64,000 nt of DNA from Metellina segmentata (Eukaryota; Arthropoda; Arachnida; Araneae; Tetragnathidae), in NCBI GenBank assembly GCA_947359465.1, contig OX375876.1:63618998-63682997 (forward strand). Reading direction: 5' to 3'. A program made the position numbers and the translations under genes. Below the pieces are notes generated by a model. That model was not told where the DNA came from. It was given only the letters and a program-made list of their open reading frames with translations, and ran no database searches. How positions within the stretch are numbered: the first letter of the stretch is position 1; the number at the start of each line of letters is the position of its first letter. Shown piece after piece: positions 56,003 through 64,000 of this stretch.

Positions 56003-57489
56003 CACTAATGTCCAAAATTAAGGTCACAAACATAAAATCTGTGAGAACTGGAGAAATATTCAGTTTATTGCAACGAAATTTGGCACAGAGATATGTTATT
56101 ATGAGAGAAAGTATTTAAGAACATAACAATATGAAAAATAATTTAATTGTTAGTTAAGATACAAGTTATATCGAAAACGGTCAAATCATGATGCATTTAT
56201 CTCGGGATAGGTACGTCTAATATGGAGTAAGGCCACCGTGCACTGCTATACAAGCCTCACAACGTGCCCTCATACTGTTAATGAGAGTGTCGAGAAATGC
56301 TTAAGGCAATAAATCCCATTATTCAAAAAGCGAGGTTTTTAACGCCTGGAGGGGGTAACGTCGTGCAATGGCTCTTCCTAGACCATCCCAAACATGTTCT
56401 ATATAATTAAGATCCGGAGATTTCGCGGGCCAGTTCATACGGCGAATATCCTCTTCTTCAAGAAAATCATCAACAACGTGAGCTCTGTATAGCCGCTTAT
56501 TATCGCCCATAAAAAGGAATTCCGAGCCTGCAGCACCCTGAAACAACCTCACATAAGGTACAAGGACCTCATACCTATACCTAAACACTACTCTCGTCAA
56601 AGGCGAGCAGTGCTGTACGATTGCCCAACATGATGCCACCCCAGACAAGGATTCCTCTGCCAAATCGTTCGATTTTCCTTACGTTGGAGGGATGATAACG
56701 AGCGCCACGCGCGTTCTCCCCAGGTGAAGACTCTCCAAAAATCACTCTGTGTGCTGAATCTCGACTCCCAACAATGAAAAGAATACGCTCCAATTCTTGA
56801 TGTGTCCAAGTAGGTGTGTTCGGCTCCACGACAAACGGACTGTCCAGTGTAATGCCGTCAAAAGAAGACATGCCACTAAACGCTGGGCGTAAAGGGCCCT
56901 CTGTGCTAGACGTCTGTATGCTGTTTGCCTGGAAATTCTTTTTACAGACGCAGCACAGCAAGGCCACGGGGAAGCTCTGTAGTCATGGTCTACCTATGGA
57001 GTCGAGCAGTTAATGCCAAATAACGATCATGTGCAGGTGTCTTCACTCTTGGGCGGCTTTAGCCGGGCTTCCTGGTGATAGTACCAATTGCTTGGAAATG
57101 ATTCCACAACGTGGATACCTATTTTGGTGCCACATGTAATCATCGATCCAACTTTGCTTGAGACTGCCCTGCTTCAAGCCTGCTAACGGATCTCCGTATC
57201 ATTGAATCATCTAAACGATTATAAGCATTCATTATCACTGCAAACAGTCAAACTTGTGGGTTTAACATAATATTCAGAACACTGCAAGAAAAACAATCTC
57301 AGATACTTAAAGGTCAAATTCCACGTTGTTCTACAAAACTAACGCCAAACACCATTTATTCCAAACTGGAGGCTAACATTGTGCTACACGTTCTTCAAAG
57401 TATATAAAATACAAATTTTATTAAATTTTCTGGTAGCAATTTGAATTATTTTGAAAACGTGTTTGTGACCTTAATTTTGGACACCAGTG
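56003..57489 (-). mobile_element. Tc1-like transposon, family F
   Basis: CACTAATGTCCAAAATTAAG, then GTCACAAAC, at 56003 is matched by its inverse ending GGACACCAGTG at 57489. The terminal repeat is 29 bp with two mismatches. TA flanks both sides (56001-56002 and 57490-57491). 1487 bp with one transposase on the minus strand. Confidence 0.95.
56217..57232 (-). pseudogene. Tc1-like transposase, family F, broken
   Basis: The ATG is at 57232, with the first helix-turn-helix in MNAYNRLDDSMIRRSVSRLE and then early stops. 56967-56581 contains WTHQELERILF. The first catalytic block is frame-shifted (the FSDESRF equivalent reads IVGSRDSAHRV), followed by GARYHPSNVRKIERFGRG and ILVWGGIMLG. 56663-56319 contains FLFMGDN (second D kept, the neighbouring D changed to G), VVDDFLEEEDIRRMNWP and NYIEHVWDGLGRAIA (third acidic residue kept). 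The natural C-terminus (INSMRARCEACIAVHGG) ends at TAG 56217-56219. Confidence 0.9.
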
Positions 57490-57491
57490 TA

Positions 57492-60400
57492 GTTGGAACG
57501 TCTCCCTTAGACTTTTCGTCTTTCGATTGAAGACGAACATTTATCATCTGATTGGTGACATAGAGACATCTAGGCAATTTCATCACTTTTCTCACCAGAC
57601 TATAGAAATGCGCATTTATACACATATCTCATCATCGGATGCTATATCGCCAAGCAAGGCGATACGATACCAATTCGGCAATCAAAGTAATCTTTTTGAA
57701 GAGCAGTCACGTGACTATTAGTCAACCTGTTGATCACACTTTTTGAAGCTTCTCTCTATATCAATGCTCAATGTACTCATATTTTCGTCAAAAAATTGTT
57801 TTATTTGTTCAATCTTGATTAAAAAACACTTATAGTTCTTCATTAAAATTTTAATCGTCATTATTCTATGAATATCAAGATACAAATAAAAAGCATTTTC
57901 AGAAAAACAGGGGGCCACCATGGATCATTGGGTTTACCCACTACCTTAGCAACATGTAAATTTAAAGACATACAGGGTGATCTGTAACTTACCCTGATTG
58001 TACTTTGCTCTTTGTCAGTAATTTTTTTCTTTTACATGTCCATTATTTGTGTTTCGGGCAGCTTGACCTATTATGGACCTTGCTTAATAAATTTCTGATA
58101 ATTTATTGGTCAATCAGAGAGCGAGATTAAAATTTGAATTGTGAACTCGCATGCACGAATTAATTATGTGGGGTCAGTATGTTTTTTCTACAAGTTACTG
58201 TATGTGGAGCGTAGAATAACTACCTCTAAAAGTTTTCTATTAATGTGCTTTCATGTTACGAGCAATTAAAGACAAATTGCTTTCTCAATAATTGAACTCT
58301 AGTTTAAATAGCTGGATTGAAACTCATTAGGACCTCTGGGTTGCTGTTTGGTCTAATATCTATTGTTTATAGCATGACGCAAATCCTTGGTAGAGTTAGT
58401 TACATGGGAAATCGTAGCTTTAATGGGTTCTAATTCTTGTATAATGAATGGACTATTAAGTTAGGTTTTTCTCATGAAACTTCAAAGTGCAGCATTTATT
58501 TATTGGATTGCAAATTAAGAGGTTACATCTCTAAAGAAATTTATACAGCTTATGAAAAAATTCATAGCAGCAACCAAACAATCTCAGAAACAGCATATTT
58601 TGTATTGAAAACGTCCGTCATTAGGTGTTTAAATTAATATTTACTGAAAAATCGCTTCATTGAAATTCTATACTCTTTTGCGGTACTAGAGGACATCAGT
58701 CCTCTTTTATTGGTTCGTGAGAAACTACGTATCTCAACACAGGCTGATGATAAGCATATTGGCGGTATGTGTAGCACCGGAATTGAAGAGGACAATTCGT
58801 TACAAAAACTTATCCTCAGAAATAAAATGTTTTCCAAATCTGCCATGCATCTCGAAGAATTTAGATCAATGAGCAGTGAATGTGTACACTGGACTTAGGT
58901 TCTTTAACAAACCTAAATAATGCACTAATCGAGGAAAACGTCTTCAAACACTCATAGATTGATATTGATAACAAGGGAAACTTCCCTCTTTTGAAGTCTA
59001 TTATTTCAGTATGATTCAAACAAAAATGCCATCTCCCTTACATTAAATAATATAATTTCAAGAGTTATATGTTAAAAGAATGTAGCAATGTTTTAAATCT
59101 GAAACTAAGCTTTAATTTACAGAGAACATTGAAAAATGAAGCACTTTTAACAATTGTTTTAGTGCACTTGTGGGCATGAGACTAGAACAGTGAGTATTGT
59201 TCTACCTTTCAAACGCATCTTTAAAAAACATGAAAGATTCGTTTAGAAATTGTGTTTGATTTTATACGTCTCTATTTTACTTTAGCGATACATTGATTGT
59301 TTCCAATTTTTCAGTCATACGCTGAATGCCTTGTAACTATCTCCTCTGTCTAAATACGTTATGTAGAAACATAAAATCGTCAAAACATTTATTTCAATAT
59401 TTTCAGGCTGCAGAAAATATAATTTTCTTAAAAACAAAATTCATAAATATTTATATTTATACAGGCCATAAAATTCAAAAAAGCAAAATGACTAAAAACT
59501 AGTATCAACCGTTACCAGAGATGATCGATTATTAACTATTAGAAAGCTAATCTATACCAATTACATTGTACCTAAACTGCGCGTTAAAAACTCTTTCCGG
59601 ATTTAGTCATAAATTGGTAATCCAATCATTCACGCAACAATTTATTCAGTCTTATGATACCTATTTTACGCTACTTCAACCCCTGTAATCCACTTAAAGC
59701 AGAAACTTAATATGGAAATAACCCACCTCACCAGAAGAGAAGCGCAGAATCCCCCAACAACATTATAAAACACCAGTTAACCTCCCCCTCTCTTCCTTCG
59801 CAATCCTTTCAAAACTTTCCAAAAGGAGAATGACTTATGAAACTGCTCAAGATGGGATATTATTAATGCTCCTAAATGATCCTTGTTCAGCGATTCCGGT
59901 TTTTGCCAGTCAACCCTTGGCGAGCCAACTCAGCAGCTCTAATGAGCTTAATGATAATTGGCGGAAAACAGAAGCCAAGCAGGCGCTTTTAAAGGATGGT
60001 TTATAGGGTCGTTAATCAGCCAATGATCCCTGGTCTGACTTGATAAATAAAGAGTATTAAAGGGTGTCCATTAATCGGAAAAAGTGGCATGGCGTATTTT
60101 TTGTGAGTTTCAACTTTGCCTTTTTCAAAGCAGTTTCTTTAAAACTGATTTGGGCCTGCTATTGGTAAGAAGGATAAATATTTGGGGCTCAAAAGAACTA
60201 GAAAGACATTAAAGAAGACAATGTTGGTGGACTTATGAATAACGCAAATAAGTTCCAAAAGCATTACATGAGAATTTTTTATGCCGTAATTTAATTGCTA
60301 GAAATTATGCATGTCACCAATCAAAATCGAGGCAAAATACAAATTGCAAGCATATGATTCAGAATGCAGATGGAAATATATTTATTGTTGCATATCTTCA

Positions 60401-60999
60401 GAAATACAATGTCGTTTTTGTAAGTAGATGACACTACCTTATAAATAAATATAATCATGGTTATATTTTTACTGTGATGAACAGTACGTCAAAAAAAGTA
60501 TCGGAAAACAATCAACTTCTGAAACTTTCTGAAAAAATCTGCACATTTTTTCCCTTAAGTATATATATTATTTTACATGAAATATCTTGGTACTAAACGA
60601 AACCACGGAATAAAAAATTGTATAAAATTAATAACAAAAGAAATGCGGGTCTCTTTTTATGCGATCTATAAAAATATTGGTCAAAAAAGTATTGGGGTAC
60701 TTTGGATAATTTCTTAGACAGTTAGAAAAATAAAATTAAAACTTTCTTTTTGTAATTTACATTTGTTGACCGCTCATCTTATTTGGTCCTGATATTTAAT
60801 GTGTTTTTAACACAAATTATAGTCATATTTTCTCTATTCTGCGGAGTTATCAAAGTTAATTTTCGTAGGGAAGTTTAAATGTTTATATTCTAACTAGGCT
60901 AACTAACTTCTAATAGCAGTTATTTTCAATGGAAATCTGGACTTAACATTTGAGCTATGACGACGGGGCAATGATACAATGCGTACTAGTCTATAAAAA
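57492..60999. other. AT-rich intergenic DNA with one complex patch
   Basis: No gene is recognised. CAGGGTG at 57975 looks like a lone mariner-type end without a partner. 59690-60070 is denser in GC and contains several TAAT-type homeodomain-like cores (AATGAGCTTAATGATAATTG), perhaps a conserved regulatory element. Two GTCAAAAAAGTAT(T/C)GG-like blocks lie near 60489 and 60679. Confidence 0.4.
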
Positions 61000-61190
61000 T
61001 TATCAAAACTGGTCAGATCTTGATGGACGAGGTACCTTGTCATTTTCGAAATTGGTTGAATCTTGATGAACAAGATATTTAGTCATTAAAAAAAAAACCT
61101 AACCATATATTAATCTTGTCATCAACAAATCGGTAGCATATATCTTTACGAAGTATCTCGTCATAAGCAAAACTGATCAAGGGCTAAGAA
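61000..61190. mobile_element. Degenerate TTAA-MITE array
   Basis: CTGGTCAGATCTTGATGGAC, GAGGTACCTTGTCATTTTCG, TTGAATCTTGATGAACAAGA and GAAGTATCTCGTCATAAGCA are array units. No intact ends were found. Confidence 0.75.
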
Positions 61191-61486
61191 CGTCACAATA
61201 ACATTTAAGAATTGCTTTAATTTTGTGAAATAAAACACTAAATACTCAATTAAAAATGAGCAAATTCACTTGAAATTATTCTAAATTTTTCTAATCTATA
61301 TTACGTTTTATTGATTAAAAAGCTGCAAAAACAGAAGACACTTCAATTTGTCACCCTCAACTACAAACGTTTTAATAATTTTTAAGTGGCATCTGTCAAT
61401 ACAATCGAATTCATATGTTACTTACAAACCCGTTGTAGTCATACATATTCTCCTTACTTGGCTATATACAAAAAATGTATGTATAT

Positions 61487-61778
<292 letters not shown>

Positions 61779-62159
61779 GATTACCTGAGTCGTTTTCGAA
61801 TGTTTATTTTTCAGTGTTGGTCTTGGATTCAAGTCTACATCACACTGAAGGAATATTAGAGACTCCGATTTAATCCGGCATCTTGTCTGACCTAAGTCTG
61901 GGTCGAGAAAGCGTATAAATTCTAGACATTAAGTCAGACGTCTGACATCAATGTGTGGAAATTAACACGAAACATACGCATAGATTCAACATTTTCAGTT
62001 ATTTCCATGGGGTGTTTCTGCTGCTAAAGTTCAAGAATTTCTCATTAACTCCCTGAACGTCAAAATATTTCCAAGCAATGAATTGCTTTTATATCAAAGC
62101 ACACTCAATGACACATTTTTAACCATACCTATTGGGAGAAAGAGAAGGAATCCGCTGAT

Positions 62160-62268
62160 TATTTAATCTTTAGGAAGGTTTTGGTTCTTTCCTTCTGTTA
62201 GAATACCTTGTAAAAAGTTTTTTTTTTCTACTTCCTTTAGAATAGAATCTCTTGAAATAAATAAATAA

Positions 62269-62308
<40 letters not shown>

Positions 62309-62767
62309 TTCTAATTTCCTTTATAGAATTGAACTCTTAAGAAATATTGTATTTTTTTCCTTTCCATATAATATAATAGGATCCTTAGGAGACAATCTAT
62401 TGCACTTTTCCATAGAAACGAATCCTTTGGATATCTACTATTATTATTTTCCTTAGAATATAATTCCATACAGATTTTGTTGCTACTTTACTCATAATAA
62501 AACCCTTTATGAATATAATGAACTTTTCATTTCCTTATCATGGAATTGGATTTTTTGGAAAAAAAATTATTGTCCTTCCTTAGAATCGAATTCCTTGGAT
62601 ATATTCTATTGTTCCTTTCTTTAGAATATAATTTAGTGCTAAGATTTTGTTGCTTCTTTCCTCAGAATAGAACCCTTTACAAAGATTCTCAACTTTTTCT
62701 TATATTTAATAGAACAGAGTTTTTTAGAATCATTTTGGAAAATTCTGTTAGTCCTTTCCTAAGAGTG
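62160..62767. repeat. Degenerate TCCTTAGAATAGAA-type tandem field
   Basis: The motif TTCCTT(A/T)AGAAT(A/C)GAATCC and its variants recurs about ten times at 40-60-bp intervals. 62452-62530 is repeated at 62622-62700 (GATTTTGTTGCT.CTTT, AATA.AACCCTTTA). A (TA)n run interrupts at 62273-62304. The 78-codon frame at 62540-62776 is repeat-derived. Confidence 0.75.
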
Positions 62768-63065
62768 CTGCAGTAACCCGATTGAAAGAATAACTTCAGG
62801 GTTTTGAATTTGAATCCAACCAAAGGCAGTCATGCTCAAAGAGAGGTGATGCGCGTTAAATCTGTCGTTGTTTCAAATGTCATGATTTTGGAATGGCGGG
62901 GCAGTTTGGAGAGTGGGATGCCATCTCAGGTGTGACCACGTCATCCAATCGCGATTCAAAATGATGTGGTTTACTTGAATTTTTCCTTTGTCCAATGAAA
63001 TTGTGTTTGATTGCTGACCGTAGACAACAGCCCGTTGTGTTTCTAATGTGAAATGTTAATTCTAT
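62768..63065 (+). mobile_element. SINE-B copy with head
   Basis: TGCAGTAACCCGATTGAAAG (A box), GGTTTTGAATTTGAATCC (B box), GCGCGTTAAATCTGTCGTTG, TGGGATGCCATCTCAGGTGT, GACCACGTCATCCAATCGCG, CAACAGCCCGTTGTGTTTC and a 3' end GTGAAATGTTAATT. It ends a few bases before the hAT element. Confidence 0.87.
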
Positions 63066-63067
63066 AC

Positions 63068-63934
63068 CAGGGGTGGCCATAGCGAGGCTCTCTTATGTGA
63101 GTGGCGCGGCTCCTATGCAATAAAATGTATGTATGTAATATGTTAAATTAAAACTGATTAAGGTTCAACAGAAGTAATTATGTTGTTCCATTTCTTGTTT
63201 TAAAGTTATTGAAATACATGAAAATTAAAAAAAATATTTAAAAACATAAAAGTTACAAAGTTATTCAAAAATATAAAAACTAAAATTAAAACTTATCAAA
63301 AAAAAATATTGTTCTGATTCTATCCAAACAAGTTTGTAAAGAAAATTTTTAAATAATTACAGATGCTTGTGGATGCTTTAGGAATGTTGTCCATCTTAGC
63401 AGTCAACTGCCTAATGTTTGCTTGATAACTTGTTAGGGCAATTACTTTGAGAGCTCACCAGCAGCAGGGTTTTTCGTTAGCTATTCTCTTTTGAGAGGAG
63501 GATATGAAAAAACAAAACAACTTTCAAAATCAAAATTGACCTTCTCTTTTACGATCATATTGGAACAAGCAAAAGATATTTCAAAACAACAATTTCTTAC
63601 GTTTCTGAGCTTTATTACGTGTGCGACTCGTGCGACGAACGTTGTCAAACCAAGTCTTACTTGTCAAAGCGATAATGTGAGGTTTCCTACACATTTCTTA
63701 TGCTGCATGCCTTGCTTTGAGTCAAAGTTGTGTCGGCTAAGAAAGCAACAGTATTGTGTTTCAGCTATGAATCACGCTAACCGGGAGGGGGGATCAGTAG
63801 ATAAACTTTAAAAAAATTTAATTAATTTTCAATTTCCTAGTGTTTTTTTTTATTAAATATAAATCAATGGCTCTTTCAAATAATCTTTCCTGACATGTGG
63901 CTTCCAAAGGAAGTGTAGCTGCCCCTCCCCCCTG
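63068..63934. mobile_element. hAT-like element, second family
   Basis: Starts CAGGGGTGGCCATAGCGAGG and ends GCCCCTCCCCCCTG. The flanking 8 bp are TTCTATAC (63060-63067) and TTATATAC (63935-63942), one mismatch. Length 867 bp. The 106-codon plus frame at 63491-63811 has no motif I recognise, so I treat it as non-autonomous. Identification rests on ends plus duplication. Confidence 0.72.
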
Positions 63935-64000
63935 TTATATACCAACCAATCAATTTGTATCATATACATTACATTTTATTTAGTTTCGTGGTAGATAGAT

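Noticed and set aside
57970..58100. CAGGGTG end at 57975 as the start of another mariner-like element
   Set aside because: No inverted partner and no transposase was found downstream; a 7-base match alone is too weak.
58437..58900. Frames of 60-70 codons on both strands as a small host gene
   Set aside because: Overlapping frames on both strands, no domain and no splice-site pattern that I could support.

Overview
This window looks like AT-rich, gene-poor nuclear DNA from a large arthropod genome. The repeat families (several Tc1-type transposases, tRNA-derived SINEs, DD41D elements) remind me most of spiders, but I made no comparison, so the organism is an inference. I found no convincing host gene, no rRNA gene and no complete tRNA gene. 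Nearly every long or patterned reading frame belongs to a mobile element or to a simple repeat. There are no operons or bacterial-style regulatory signals.

Layout. 0.8-2.6 kb: a ~189-bp tandem duplication with a Tc1 element in one unit and the empty site preserved in the other. 3.3-5.3 kb: a diverged 230-bp repeat field and SINE fragments. 6.8-7.6 kb and 11.4-13.5 kb: two related hAT remnants with perfect 8-bp target duplications, the second carrying a nested Tc1. 15.0-16.5 kb: another Tc1-like copy, followed by a LINE reverse-transcriptase fragment to 17.5 kb. 20.1-21.5 kb: a second copy of the first Tc1 family. 25.3-26.8 kb: a DD41D mariner-like element with two amber stops. 28.2-29.0 kb: a non-autonomous Helitron. 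34.8-37.4 kb: a young-looking DD41D element inside a (TA)n tract that itself sits between two halves of a Tc1 copy. 37.7-41.1 kb: a BEL/Pao retrotransposon remnant whose pol is split by a 16-bp minisatellite. 41.1-42.2, 46.2-46.7, 46.9-47.9 and 56.0-57.5 kb: four more decayed Tc1-like copies. 61.5-61.8 kb: a long (TA)n tract. 63.1-63.9 kb: a third hAT-like element, inserted at the 3' end of a SINE.

Three short families run through the whole window. SINE-A and SINE-B are tRNA-derived elements with Pol III-type boxes. The third is a ~190-210-bp MITE flanked by TTAA, with ends of the form CCCTCCA, whose interior is a degenerate ~45-bp array built around a GAGATATCTC palindrome. Four copies have both ends and TTAA on each side, and several more are broken. 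This TTAA/palindrome family is the best candidate here for something undescribed.

All transposase genes carry at least one lesion. The closest to intact is the DD41D frame at 35098-36174, with one late stop and 122-bp terminal repeats differing at one position. Nesting gives relative ages: hAT before Tc1 at 11.4-13.5 kb; Tc1, then (TA)n expansion, then DD41D at 34.8-36.5 kb; SINE-B before a palindromic MITE at 51.4 kb.
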